Shown piece by piece: positions 13,501-28,500 of a DNA stretch of 64,000 nt. The notes under the pieces were generated by a model. The model had not been told where the DNA came from and did not search any database. It worked only from the letters and a program-made list of their open reading frames with translations. How positions within the stretch are numbered: position 1 is the first letter of the stretch; the number at the start of each line of letters is the position of its first letter. A program made the translations under genes and the position numbers. Origin of the DNA: Microvelia longipes (taxonomy: Eukaryota; Arthropoda; Insecta; Hemiptera; Veliidae); assembly GCA_018340805.1 (NCBI GenBank), contig JACMZG010001914.1, positions 5,430,612 to 5,494,611 on the forward strand, in the 5' to 3' direction.

Positions 13501-16500
13501 TAAAGAAATAATTGTCACAATTAAGAAAAACCAAAAAACTCCCATAAAGACTCTAACAACAATCCCTCTTTCGTTATCAATTTCTTATCAGCGACGGTGG
13601 CGCTGCTACGGACTTTGAATCGCGAATAAGTGATAATGCAAGCTTCTTGTGTCCACACATGATCATTATCAGGAAGCAAAATTAATTATTAAAAAGAAAA
13701 TTACCTCATATGAAACGTGCGGATAAGTTAGTTTCGGCCAAGCAAAAGTAGCGAATACAAAATGCCAGACTGCAAATCCATAAAGTAGATACGGGTAGAG
13801 TACGTAGTTCTGACTTGCATATATGTCCTTACTGACTATGTCGTGGAATGTAAACCATTTCAACGCTAGGGATAACTGTAACAGTCAATTAAACCAACCA
13901 ATACATAAATACGTAAACACCACAAAAATACATAACCAATACATAAACATACATAAATCAAAATATTCAAATCATCACAGGAGATCAGGTAAAAAAAAGG
14001 CAAAAATTTCTTAAATTTTTGCTGAGTCAGAATATTTTTTACCCCCAGGGTAGAACACCAGACCAGTGGTTTTCTTACTCTACTCTATGGTCTTGTAAAT
14101 CATATGACCGAATGGCTCATAGATTTTAAGAGGTAGAAAATGGTCCCTTGACTTCTTGCCTAACTTCTACAATCACATCACATCCCCAATATTCTTAAAA
14201 CCACCTCAGAGATTTAGACAGTCCTCATTTAGAGCCTTCAAAACTGGGATTATTACCATTACAGTTTTGAGATTTATGTGTAGAAGTAGGAGTTTTAGAC
14301 TAAGTTGGATTAGCCTAAGTTTTATTTAAAATACTTATTCTGTTTGTAGACATGAGTATGCCTGGGTGAGGCGAAATATAATTATAGTCCAAAAGCCAGA
14401 CCTGAAAAAATGTGACTCAATTTGTACTACTTAAAACTAAATGTTTATGAAAACATACCTTAAAATATGAAGAAAAAACATAGTCTGTCTATTCAGAGTG
14501 GAGCCCTTCATATGATTGAGCATGCTCAAAATTTTATAAAATCGCACAAATATCAGTTTTCTTGAAATAAGTGGTTCCCTGTAGGTCGTGTGCAAAACAT
14601 GAAGAGAACATTTTTTAAAGTTGATAAAATGTCCTATAAAACGAGTGTTCAATCATTACAGTCGGATGACTACAACCAAAGTTATGGCTCTTTTAAAAAC
14701 ACCTAAAAAATTGTTATTTTATGCAAAGTCAGCGAATTTCTTTGAAAAAATATTGGCTTTTTGTGCATTTTTTTGGTCATTTAACAAATGTCATAACTTT
14801 AGTTGTAGTTATCCTATTTGACAAAATAACACTTGCTTTAAAAAATGTTCTCTTCATGTTTCGCACACGACCTACATGGAACCACTTTTTGCAAGAAAAC
14901 TGGAATTTGTGCAATTTTCTAATATTTTGAACGAGCACATTCGTCTGAAGGGCTCCACTCTGGATAGGCAGACTATGCTTTCACTTCATAATTTAAGGTA
15001 TATTTTCAGAATAATTTGGTTTGAATTAGTACAAAATGAGTCACATTTTTTAGGCTCTTGGACTATCATTTAAAAAAGTAAGAAGTTGATATTCCAGTCT
15101 CATCCAGTGTCTTTAAATATATTAAAAATGTATACAAAGGTGATGAATACAAATAATATTATTTATTTTGATGATTTATTTGAGATATTTTGAGCTAGAA
15201 AGATTAGATAACCCAGGAAGGTTATTTACATTTTTTACCTATTTTTATTCCCACACGCATAGAGATATATTACTAGAGGGGCCCTATTGATTTAATTTTG
15301 AAACATCGAATAAGTAACCTGACATCTTCGCTTATAAATATAATCAAATAAACAGAACAAAAGTACGGTAACTTATCTAGTAGACCGTTTAAAATACAAA
15401 TCAAAACACATACAATGTGCAGGAAGCCAAAATCAATTGATTTATTATAACCTGTTAAGGAAGTTTCAATGAGGTTACACAGAGCCCCTGAGAGCCCCAA
15501 AAAGATGTTTCAGGCCTCTTAATGTATTGACATAGGCTATGCCCCCTCTAGTATATATCTCTATGCCCGAGATATATACTATATCTAGTATATAGTATGT
15601 ATACTATATACTAGATATAGTATACATACTATATAGTATATAGAGTTTGTGCACCCTAGAGGCGGGTCAGTTCATCTTGTAGGGCATAAATAAAATAATC
15701 ATTTCATCAATTCCAAGATTAAAATGATTTAAAAGGTTCTTTAACAATGTTAAAAATTGTATTAATTATTTTAAAGGTATAATTTTCATAAAATGCTAAA
15801 AAAATATAAACGCTGTGTTAATTTTAACTAGACCTGATATCATGATAACCTTGACATGCAGAAGTAGAAATTAATTTGCGTGTTTATTGCTTTTTTATTT
15901 GTTATTTTAATGGAAAAAAATGCTAAATTGATCTAAACAATTAATCTTATAAACAACTAAAAATGTTCAGAAAATTTGTCTTGTTTACATTTTAGATTAT
16001 AGACGTCTCGATTTAAAATTGATAACAATAGTGATAACAGTTGTACAAGGTGAAAACTAGCGCTCGGTGCGGTAGTTAATGCAACTATGCATCAACAATA
16101 TATACAATGATGTATTGTAAATGTACTATAATTTTATTTATTTAACTTTTATTTAAACTTTAATTTAATTTAATTTATTTATTTTTTAAAATTTTAATTG
16201 TTTCCCCCACACTCAATCATAAGATTTGTGGGATTTTTCATTGTTTCTTGTTTATTTTTTTTATTATTTATTGTGTGGTAATTTATGAAAAATAAAAGAA
16301 TTATTTAAAAAAAATTAATCCCTGTTTTTTAGGACCACCTCACACCAGGGAGTTGGATAATTGTATCCCCCGCCCCCACCCCTACTGTATGAATTTCTAC
16401 ATCACTTTAGGTCCAGCTCTTGGATTATATAGAGCATCTTGAGATAAAGAAATTTATCTATACTTACTGAAGTAAATGAAATAGATTTGTTGTTATTGAG

Positions 16501-19500
16501 GAGAGGATAGTTCTCATAAACGCCTTGGACCAGTCTGTCGTAGTCCCCGCAACCGTGCACTATCCTCAGGATGTCGTTCATTCTACAGACAAAGCAAAAT
16601 TCCAAGTAACGACAGGACCTTTGATTGATGGAAAATTTTATATACTGGTCTTATTTGGCACAAAAAGACTCCAAACAAACAATAAATTTAATTTCTAGCA
16701 AAAATCTAGATGACAAACTGGATTTTTCCCAAAATGCGTTCAGTTCTTCCTCTTACAGACACTCCTAGATTCTTTAACAAGAACTGTACATCAGGTCAAC
16801 AACAAACAATTTTTAATCTTTTTTTCTCATGGGAATTTTTGAGTTGCTAAGTTTTTTCAATTTTTTCAGAAATTAGCCAAATTTGTGACAAGCTTATTTT
16901 AATAAGCTAGTGGAGTTCATCATGATCAGAATAATAAAATAAGTCTCTCCACTGATGTATTATTTATTTAAAATAAAGCATAACCGGCTTTCAACAAACT
17001 AAAGGTCATCATCAGTGCCGGTGAGATGTTGGGAAGCTAGGTTTTGAGTCTTTTCTTACTGTTGACTGGTATAAGTTTTATACCAGAGATAATATAATAG
17101 AATTGATATTTGGGGGTAAGTAATTGTGAAGGGTTATAGAAAAGTTATTAAGAGATTGTTTTTTTTTTAAACAAGTTCTTTATTGGCAAAAGTAATACAA
17201 TATTTATTTTGTGTATACCAGAGCCATATTATATTTATTGATTAGGGTAATTTGTGCCTCTTTATTTTATTTATTTATTTGTTATTTTTGTGGTATAAAT
17301 TTTGATTATTTTTTGGGGTGTGAGGGGGTTTGTTTGGGTCAAGGATAATTTTATATTTTTTGGTTTGGGTATTTTATTTTTTTATTTTTTTTTTTTTGGG
17401 GGATTTTCAAAAGATATTTTTGGTGGTGTTTTGAATAGGATTATATTGTATATGTAGTTTGCAGGAGTTTCAAAAAGGTTGCCTATGCAGTCTGTGGACT
17501 GACTTTTAATGATTCAACCTGGCATTCGCCTGTAAAATTCAGGGAAACCACAGAAAAACCTCAATCAGGTTGATCGGACACGCGGTTCATGGGATTCTCT
17601 AGCTGTTCTAAGTTTTATGTCTATTTTCTAAGTAAAAATATTCTTGTTAGGTAGTTAAATCAATACTGAAATTTATTCTTAAATCTGACAAGATGTTAAT
17701 TATAAAAGTCAAAACAATTTAAATAAAAGAAATAAAACATTTCCCAAACATTCCGGGCCGAAGTTCAAATGAAGGTTCTCTTCTGAATCTTCATTGCATG
17801 TTCTGTCCCTCTAGTGGGAATAGATGAGATATTGGTCTTGTAACAATAGAATTTTCAGTCAAAACTTCAACTGATCTTATACTCCCATCTTGACTTTTGT
17901 TGAGTTTAGTTATTTTTCCTAGTTTCCATTTTTGTCTAGGCAATTTATCTTCTTTTAGATGAACTATTTGACCCATGCTCGGTATTATCCAAAATTTTGA
18001 TGTGATTTGCTAAATTTTCTTTCTCTAAGACTTAAAAGATACTCTTCTTTCCATTTTTTCCAAAAAGAGTTTAAAAGTTTGTTTCCTTTTTCCCAAAGCT
18101 TCAGAATAATTTTTTGACTTTTTCTTTGCATTAAATTTTGTTCATTTTCATTAGAAGGGACAAACGCTATCGCTGTCCGCAGACTTAAAAAGTGTGCGGG
18201 TGTTATGGCTTCCCCCTCGTCCTCCCCAACATAAACTAGAGGTCGTGAATTTAATATGGCCTCTACCTCACAAGAAGCTGTGGAAAGTTGATCGTAGGAG
18301 AGACAAAGGTTCCTAAATGATTTTCTAAAACATCTTTTAACTAATTTGATTAAGCTTTCATAAGCTCCTCCCATCCAGGGAGAAAATTCAGGGATAAATT
18401 TCCAACTAATGCCTAAATTTGCTATTTCTTTTTTTAGTACTGAATTATTTATTACTTTATGCCAAACTTGGTCTAATACTATTGACACATTTTTAAATTG
18501 CCAAGCATTATCGCTAACACACAAGCGAGGGATCCCCCTTCTCGCTACGAATCTCCGAAAGCATAACAGAAAAGCTTCTCCAGTCAAATCATCCACCAGT
18601 TCTAAATGGATCGCTCTAGTAACGAAACATGTAAATAAACATATCCATACTTTACGACTCTCTTTATGACCTTTATACCTTGTGTATAAAGGTCCTAAAT
18701 AATCGATACCTACAGTTTCAAAACTGGCTGATTTAGTTACTCGGAACTGTGGAAGTGGAGGAGGATCTGGATAAGGAAAGGCTTTCCCGTCAATCTTCTT
18801 ACATAAAATACATTTTTTGATCACACTATGAACTACTGATCTACCTTGCGGCACCCAATAATTTAAACGTAATTGGGATAGAGTATGGGCTGTGCCAACA
18901 TGATATAATTTTTTATGTAAATCTGATATTATTAAATTGGTAAACTCGTCTCTAGGTGGAAGAAGTATAGGACATTTTTCATCTGGTTCCAAGTCGGCAT
19001 AGTCAAACCTTCCTTTACAGCGAAGAATGCCTTCTTCGTCCACGTAAAGACCTAATTGTCTAACTATTAGGTTGAATTTTTTAGCTTTAATATCATTAAA
19101 GACTTGTGCATAATGCTTTATTTGAATATATTTTATCCAGGATAATTTCGAAAGATTTAATTCGGAAGTTTCTAATTCTCCTTTAAATTTCCCTCCTCTA
19201 AAATTATTAATTGCTCTATTGCACCAAGCTGTTATTCTTATTAGTTTAGTAAAGCTGCTAAATTTATTTATTTCTATTTCAAAAGGTGGAGTTTCTAGTT
19301 TATCTTGACCATCAAGAACTGTTTCTAATGTCTCAGATTCTGAAATGTCTGGGACCCAACTTATATTTGAAATTGGCCAAGTTTTTTCTTCTAGTAACCA
19401 AGATGGGCCCTCCCACCATTCAGTCATACTATTTAATTTACTGAAATCACAACCTCTTGAAGCAATATCAGCACAAACATTCACTTCGCCAGGAACAAAT

Positions 19501-22500
19501 CTAATGTTACAATTTCTAATGGATTTAATTTCTAATATACGCTTTTCAATGAACAGTGGAAGTGGTTTATGTGATTGTAACCAATTTAATAAACATTGAG
19601 AATCTGACCAAATATAACTTTGATATGTTCCTATTTCTTTTGTTACAAATTTTATGATTCTAGAGCCTATGAGAACACTTAAAAGTTCTAATCTGGGGAT
19701 AGTTACTGTTTTTGTTGGTGCTAATCTAATTTTTGAATATAATAATCTAGATTTGCCAGTATTTAATTGTCTAATATAAACCACGCTCTGCTACCATTCA
19801 TGGGATTCTCTAGCTGTTCTAAGTTTTATGTCTATTTTCTAAGTAAAAATATTCTTGTTAGGTAGTTAAATCAATACTGAAATTTATTCTTAAATCTGAC
19901 AAGATGTTAATTATAAAAGTCAAAACAATTTAAATAAAAGAAATAAAACATTTCCCAAACACGCGGGTCCTGAGTGTAAAGGTTATGTTATTATTTTTTA
20001 CGTTTGGGGGTCTAACTGTTAAGGTTTGGTTTCTAGATTTTTTTTGAGGCTAAGTGGAATAGTTAATTTTATTTACGAATTTGAGTGTATTTATTATATT
20101 TTTATTATATTTGAATGTATTTATTATATTTTTTTATAATTTTTTTACATTTGAGTGTATTTATTATATTTTTATTATAATTTTTTTACATTTGAGTGTA
20201 TTTATTATATTTTTATTATAATTTTTACATTTGAGTGTATTTATTATATTTTTATTATAATTTTTTACATTTGAGTGTATTTATTATATTTTATTATAAT
20301 TTTTTTACATTTGAGTGAATTTATTATATTGAGATTGTTAGATAGAAGGAATGGTTAAAAATTTTGATATTGACCACTGTAATCTTAAATAGCACCATAT
20401 TTAATAGAGTAATATTGGTACATATAAATTGTTTCACCCTCTAGCCCTGGGTATAATCTCTTCAGTAACAATTTACCTGACTTTATGAATAGATTCATGA
20501 GGTTTAGACTCAGCTCCCGATGTTATTGCTTTATCTTTGCTATATCCATCACCTATGTACACCTTACTGAAACATAATAAATAAACAAGCTGTTATTATT
20601 ACAAGCTGACTAATAAGTAAACAAATAGGGAAAGTACCTCACCTCAAACAGTGAGATTCTAATCAAATAGGAAGCACACTCAAATATTTGTGACCACAAA
20701 TTATGGTCACAAAGCGAGTGTCAAAATGTTTAATAACTGGTCATTATAATTAAACAAACAATTGTGTTTAAAAAATATCTTAGATTAAAGAGTTTGGGAC
20801 AAATAGATTATTTAGGTTGACTTGCTTGCACACATGTGAGTTTAGAACTATTCTAAATAATAGTTCCTACAATACACTATTGTTCCTCAACTACACTATT
20901 GTTCTCTACTACACTACTACTACACTTGTTCCTCTACTACACTATTGTTCCTCTACTACTCTATTGTTCCTCAACTACACTATTGTTCCTCAACTACACT
21001 ATTGTTCCTCTACTACACTATTGTTCCTCTACTACAAGAATGTTCCTTTACTACACTATTGTTCCTCTACTACTCTATTGTTCCTCAACTACACTATTGT
21101 TCCTCTACTACACTATTGTTCCTCTACTACACTATTGTTCCTATACTACACTATTGTTCCTTTACTCTAGAAATATAATAGAATTCAACTAGCTCAGTTT
21201 GTAGAGATGTTCAAGCTATGAAAAGCAAACATGTTGGAAAGAGAATACTTACTTTTTAGGGTTGCTAATTTGAAATATAGCTTGCCAGACAGTGAATAAA
21301 CCTTGCTGCATATCTTTAATGCCAACTTTAGCATTTTGAATCTAAAAATAAAATAATTATATCAGATCAAACATTAACAATTTAATACAACAAAACTCTA
21401 AAAGCCTTTCAGAAACTCATGCCCATCTTAAAACTTTTTCTTATCTTATCAGATTCCCTACACACTATCTCACCACTTTGAATTCCCAACACACTTTCTC
21501 ACCACTTTGAATTCCCAACACACATTTCACCACTTTGAATTCCCAACACACATTCTCACCACTTTGAATTCCCAACACACAAAAGATAGGGTACTCTCTA
21601 CCCATCATCCTAAAACCTTAAAAGAGCATTATTTTCAAATGAAAACCTCTTAACCCAGCCAGGAGACCTAAAATATATAAATCTTTAATATCAATACTTA
21701 ACAACACTATAATTTTCTAATATACTTTCAGTATAAATGAGGAAAAGTAAAAACACAATACTTTTCTAATATACTTTCAGTATAAATGAGGAAAAGTAAA
21801 AACACAATACTTTTCTAATATACTTTCAGTATAAATGAGGAAAAGTAAAAACACATACTTTTCTAATATACTTTACAGTATAAATGAGGAAAAGGAAAAA
21901 ACACAATACTTTTCTAATATACTTTCAATATAAATGAGGAAAGAAAAAACACAATACTTTTATACTTTCAGTATAAATAAGGAAAAGTAAAAACACAATA
22001 CTTTTCTAATCTACTTTCAATATAAATGAGGAAAAGTAAAAACACAATACTTTTCTAATATACTTTCAGTATAATGAGGAAAGTAAAAACACAATACTTT
22101 TCTAATATACTTTCAATATAAATGAGGAAAAGTAAAAACACAATACTTTTCTAAATACTTTCTGAGGTAAAAACACATACTTTTCTAATATACTTTCAAT
22201 ATAAATGGGAAAAGGTAAAAACACAATACTTTTCTAACATACTTTCAGTATAAATGAGGAAAAGTAAAACACAATACTTTTCTAATATACCTTTCAGTAT
22301 AAATGAGGAAAAGTAAAAACACAATACTTTTCTAATATACTTCAGTATAAATGAGGAAAAGTAAAAACACAATACTTTTCTATATACTTTCAATATAAAT
22401 GAGGAAAAGGTAAAAACACTATACTTTTCTAATATACTTTCAGTATAAATGAGGAAAAGTAAAAACACTATACTTTTCTAATATACTTTCAGTATAAATG

Positions 22501-25500
22501 AGGAAAAGTAAAAACACTATACTTTTCTAATATACTTTCAGTATAAATGAGGAAAAGTAAAAACACAATACTTTTCTAATATACTTTCAATATAAATGAG
22601 GAAAAGTAAAAACACAATACTTTTCTAATATACCTTTCAATATAAATGAGGAAAAGTAAAAACACTATACTTTTCTAATATACTTTCAGTATAAATGAGG
22701 AAAAGTAAAAACACTATACTTTTCTAATATACTTTCAATATAAATGAGGAAAAGTAAAAACACAATACTTTTCTAACATACTTTCGGTATAAATGAGGAA
22801 AAGTAAAAACACAATACTTTTCTAATTACTTTCAGTATAAATGAGGAAAGTAAAAAACAATACTAAATACACACAATTTTCTAATATACTTTCAATTAAT
22901 GAGGAAAAGTAAAAACACTATACTTTCTAAATACTTTCAGTATAAATGAGGAAAAGTAAAAACACTATACTTTTCTAATATACTTTCAGTAAAATGAGGA
23001 AAAGTAAAAACACAATACTTTCTAATATACTTTCAGTATAAATGAGGAAAAGTAAAAACACATACTTTTCTAATATACTTCAGTATAAATTGAGGAAAAG
23101 TATACTTTCTAATATACTTTCAGTATAAATGAGGAAAGTAAAAACACTATACTTTTCTAATATACTTTCAGTATAAATGAGGAAAAGAAATGAGGAAAGT
23201 AAAAACACAATACTTTTCTAATATACTTTCAGTATAAATGAGGAAAAGTAAAAACACAATACTTTTCTAATATACTTTCAGTATAAATGAGGAAAAGTAA
23301 AAACACAATACTTTTCTATATCTTTCAGTATAAATGGGAAAAAGTAAAAACACAATACTTTTCACTTTCAGTATAAATGAGGAAAAGTAAAAACACAATA
23401 CTTTTCTAATATACTTTCAGTATAAATGAGGAAAAGTAAAAACACAATACTTTTCTAATATACTTTCTGAGGAAAAGTTATACTTTTCTAATACTTTCAA
23501 TATAAATGAGGAAAGTAAAAACACAATACTTTTCTAATATACTTTCAGTGTAAATGAGGAAAAGTAAAAACACAATACTTTTCTAATATACTTTCAGTAT
23601 AAATGAGGAAAGTAAAACCAATACTTTTCTAATATACTTTCAGTATAAATGAGGAAAAGTAAAAACACAATACTTTCTAATATACTTTCAATATAAATGA
23701 GGAAAAGTAAAAACACTATACTTTTCTAATATACTTTCAATATAAATGATCTCTTTTTTCTACTTTGTTTTTAAGTTCTTTTTCATCTATTTTATCGATA
23801 TACTTTTTATTGTATTGATTTACAATTTTCATTTTGTAAAATTAAAAATTTAATAAAAATTAAAATATGTTATAAAACCGCCAGAAGACGTAGCCTTAAG
23901 AAATTGCTCCCACACACGGGTTTATCCTGTGGGGGATTCACAAAACTTATCATATAAAAATATGCTTGTGCACATGAATGTTTACATTTGTATATTATGT
24001 GTAATAAAAGCTTTTTGAAAAAAAAACTATTAAATGTTTTTATTGTATAAATGTGACTATACGTTTACATTACGGAAAATTCTTCAACATAAATTTTAAG
24101 TAAATACAATGAATTAATAAATGGAAATTCAATAATTAATTTTTATTTATAAATAAACTAATGACCTTAACAATGAACCAAGGCCAGGGAAACTAAAAAT
24201 ATTTTACAACTGTTAACATTTCTTTACAGAACTCTGCAACGACATTAAATGAAAAGACAATAAATGAAAACTCAGCAATTTTCTTGTTTTCAATTCTGCC
24301 AAAGAAACAGTGACACCATAAACAGGCTGCCAACTTGTTGCTTCTTTTTTATATTTTATTAAGATTTACGTTATAATTCATTTAATTTTGTGGCATTATG
24401 TTGTTGACAAGCTATCTATGTTTTTTTCATATTTAGTTTTTAGAGTAAGAATGAATCAAGGATCTTAAATAAAGGGGATGACACAGCATTAAGGAACTAT
24501 TCTGACCCCATGGAAGTTGAATGAGATAAAGAAATAGGAGCAAACTTACATTCCCTTGGTTATAATGAAAAAAGGCGTCAAACACAGGTTATGTAGCAAG
24601 CTTATCAAGTTTGCTTGTCAACTCTTTTCTGTGCTTCTCGTGATTTTACATTGTGGTGATTGTTAGTCATTTGTGCTTATTAATTTTAAATGTTGGACTA
24701 TACTTAGCCACTTCAGTGAGTGATAATTTAAGCGTGTTTATAACCTTCTCAAGCAATAAACAATGGGAAACCATTGAGAGGTAAGTTTGCCTCTAGAATT
24801 TACGACCTGCGCTGTTATAAGAATTGTAAACATGAGCAGTGTGTACCAAGCATGTGCAGTTGGTTTTTGACGTGTGTTTTTTGTGTTGAATTCTCTCTAA
24901 TTTTTTTGGTTCTTGATGGGGTCACTTTTTTGTATGGCAAATTAACTTAGTGTGTCATCCCCTACATTCAAGATCCTTAGAATGAATATGAAAAAACAGA
25001 CAGCTTGTCAACAACATAATTCCACAATTTTATTTATTGAGTTACACAGTGGTCTAACTCCCTGGTTTAAGGTGGTCCTAAAAAAACAGGGGCTAGTTGC
25101 ATCAACTACCACACCAAGAGCTAGTTTTCACCTTGAACAGCCGTTATCAATATTGTTATCAGATTTAAATCGAGACGTCTATGTTTTGAAAGAACGTAAA
25201 CAAGACAATTTTTAACTTATATATGAACAAATTTAGTTGTTTATAAGATTATTTGTTAAGAAAATAAGATAAATTAAACATTTTTTTCCTTTATAAAGAC
25301 ACACAATAAGAAAACACAATGAACCCACAAATTAATTTGCATTTCTGCACGTCATGGTTATCAAGACATCAGGCCTAGTTAAAAATCACATCATTTTTAT
25401 TTTATAAAAATTTTACATTGAAAATAATACAATTTTAAACCAAATCAAGTCATTTTAACAAAAATGTTGAATACCTGGGTTAGTGAGACTTTGTTGGTTT

Positions 25501-28500
25501 TAGCTTTGATGCATTGTAAAACAGATAAACAAGCTCTGATATCATTATGAGTTTTCTCCCCTAGAGCCAACATGCAGCCTAGATCTGTTCCAACTCCTTC
25601 TAGTTTACATATCTCAACCAGTCTCTCCCCCAGTCTAAACAAAACAAACAAGCACTAATATGGGAGATAATACAAGAAATAATATCTGAGGCTCTGTCGA
25701 GGGAGATAATACAGGAGATCTTACCTAGCAGATGAAGTAGGAGGGAAGTGTAGAGTAAAGGCAATTTGCCTGAGAGGTCTAAGAGCTGGTACATAGACAT
25801 CGTTACAGATACATATGATGGGTCTCCTCAGTATTCCTACAGCTCCAGATGTAGCGTTCTTCTTCTTTCCTTTAGTTTTCTTTCCGGCTTTATCAGTAGC
25901 AAAATTAATCAGCACGTCTATTGCGGCCTACAAAAAGATATGATACAAATCAAGAATCCTCCTCCTAAAGTGATGCTATTTTTATTAGTTACCACTGATT
26001 TTGTAAATAAATAAAAGACTGATTTTTTCACTGAAATTCAAACGGGTCTTCCTGTAACATTTTAGATTCCTTTCCTAACAAAGCAACTCATTTAATTATT
26101 AAATTGAACAAAGACTGTAGGTATATTGTAAATTATTATTATTTATTTTGTTTAGTAAAGAAGGTTAGGTAGCCTAAGAAGGTTATTTACACGTTTAACC
26201 CTTTTTCTGTTTACTCTATTTTGACCTAGATTACTCCAAAATGAAACATTTTAAGAGTAAAGAACCAAAGTGCAATTACTAGATTGTTTCTCTGCCAAGC
26301 CTTAAAAGCCGCTAAAACTATCTCAACTCTTAATACTTTTAACAATCATCAATCATATCTGTTGTTGTATTCATCAATAAAATTAGTCAAAAAAAAGTGG
26401 GGATTAGAGTTGTGTACTCCATTTTATGTGACAAACAAATCTAAAGCATAACAGACAGTATGACTCACTTGTGGAGCTCCGTCAATTTCATCCAGTATCA
26501 GACAATTAGGCCTCTTATCTTCACCTATAACAGCTTTCATCTGAGTAGCAGCTTCCAGCTGAGTTCTGAAAGCTTGTGGACTTCTGTCATCACTAGCGTT
26601 CACTTCAACCACGTTATAACCTGCACAATCACACAGTTTGATTGACTTTTTAACTGATAACACTCTAATTAGAGGAAAGTTAAGTTTCTGAACAAATAGT
26701 AAATAGTAAATAAAAAATAAAATAGTAAATTTTAAAAAAAATAAAAAAATAAAATAAAAAATATAATAAAATATAATAAAAAATAATAATATAATATAAT
26801 AAAAATATAATAAAAAAAAAATAGTAAATAAAAGTAATAGTAAATAGTAGTAAATAGTAAATAGTAAATATAGTATACAAAGATAGACTTAATTAGGGCT
26901 GAGATACACTAACTATACTAAGATAGGCTATACTCAACTGATACATAATACTGTACATAGTATATTGTTTATAGCATATTACACAATATAATTAAGCGAG
27001 AGACACCTGGGAAATGTAACAAATAACTATTACAGTCTAGGAAATTTCCCATATTTACAGTGCCCAGTATTTATATTATGCAATGTCTTTTATTCATAAA
27101 AAATAATTTCTATAAGTTCAGTGAAAGAACCGTTAGGCACCAACAAGTTCAGTAAAAGTACCTGAAAGTACTTAAAATTAAGTAATTTAATCTAATCTAA
27201 TCATGATAAATAAATAATGTTTTTATTTTGCTTTAAGTACAGTATTTTGCACAATTGCATTAAAGTCAATACTTCAATACATAATATACAGAGTGACTTA
27301 CTCTTAATGGGACAAAATAAAATCTTGATTCTATGGACCAGGATAAACAAAAAATTCATGTAAGCATAGGGTCGATTGCTCAATAGTTCTCTAGAAAAAT
27401 TGATTATATTGAATTATTGGCATTTAAAATTTTTTACATTTTTTAGTACTAATAAAAAAATATATTTATATTTAAAAAATACTACTATACAATTTACAAG
27501 AGTTTGTTATTAAGTAAAATTAGATTGATTGACACTCTCGTACATAATATAAAGTAATACACTCAAATATGTAAAAAAACCATTTTATATAAAGAAATAT
27601 ATTTAAATGTCCATTAATATAATTAGTGGAAAAACCAGCTAATATCTTTTATCATAGCTTTAAAATGTAGTTTTTCAATAGCTTAAATAAAAAATTATAA
27701 GAGATTTAATAGAAATCATTTATAGAAGAAAATTTGAACAAGATACATATATCAATATAATATGTAACGAATAACGAATAAATATATATCGAATTTTCTA
27801 AAGTAAGAACAATAATATATATATCGATCAAATTGAAACTTTTCGTAAGAACTTACAATGAACAATTTTTTTATGTTACTCCTCTGAGTTCTCACTCACA
27901 GATATCAGAGGCGCATTCTCTTATTTATGTACCCATTAAGATAAAATATCACCCAGTAGTATGAATATATATCACTAGGGTAGAGTACTCAAACTATGAT
28001 TATAATAACATGTATATAGACCCTTAGTCTTACAAGATAACGAGTTAAAAAAATAATAACATAATCATCTAGTATATAAAGCATCCTTTCTCAAAATTGA
28101 AGATGCATAGAGCCTAATAAATTCTCATAAGTCACGACTATGTTGAATTAGGGCTAGTAGACTGTTAAATTATGCCAAAAATTGATATTTACCAGCTTGT
28201 AACAGCAATGGAATGCGCCAAGGTGTCTTCCAAGTCCAGGGGTCCACCACAGTTAGGGTGTCTTTGCCACCGTTGAGTGTCTAAGTTGGTCTATTATGCT
28301 TACATATCCTCTAATTCCATACTAAATGATACTATGAATTGAATGTGGTTCTATTTAACTTGGATCTTTTTACCTTAAACATCTTATGAATCTTCTCATT
28401 CTATTTGTCGAGGAGTGTTACTATATAGTTTCAGTATTGAGATTAAACGACTACATTTCCTGCCAAATTACAATTCTATTCTCCAGACGAAGTATTAACA

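Larger units (their letters stand above)
17586..19961 (-). mobile_element. Internally deleted BEL/Pao LTR retrotransposon
   Basis: Two 165-bp direct repeats (17586-17750 and 19797-19961) are identical base for base and bound the element. CGCGG at 17581-17585 and 19962-19966 is a 5-bp target-site duplication. Immediately inside the 5' LTR (plus-strand right end) is a TGGTAGCAGAGCGTGG segment typical of BEL primer-binding regions. Between it and the pol remnant there is no gag, protease or reverse transcriptase, so more than half of the normal interior is absent. It lies in a CTF18 intron in the same orientation. Identical LTRs argue for a recent insertion of an already deleted copy, or gene conversion. 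Confidence 0.93.

Noticed and set aside
20817..21192. Three overlapping 77-117-codon plus-strand frames rich in Tyr, Ser, Leu and Thr
   Set aside because: They translate an 18-bp tandem array; the unit length is a multiple of three, so all frames stay open. No gene signal.
22196..22468. 90-codon minus-strand repetitive reading frame
   Set aside because: It is the 48-bp satellite read in one frame (48 is divisible by three) and carries no independent evidence of coding.
24952..25215. 87-codon plus-strand frame
   Set aside because: Overlaps a dispersed repeat whose other copy (15700-16100) does not keep the frame.
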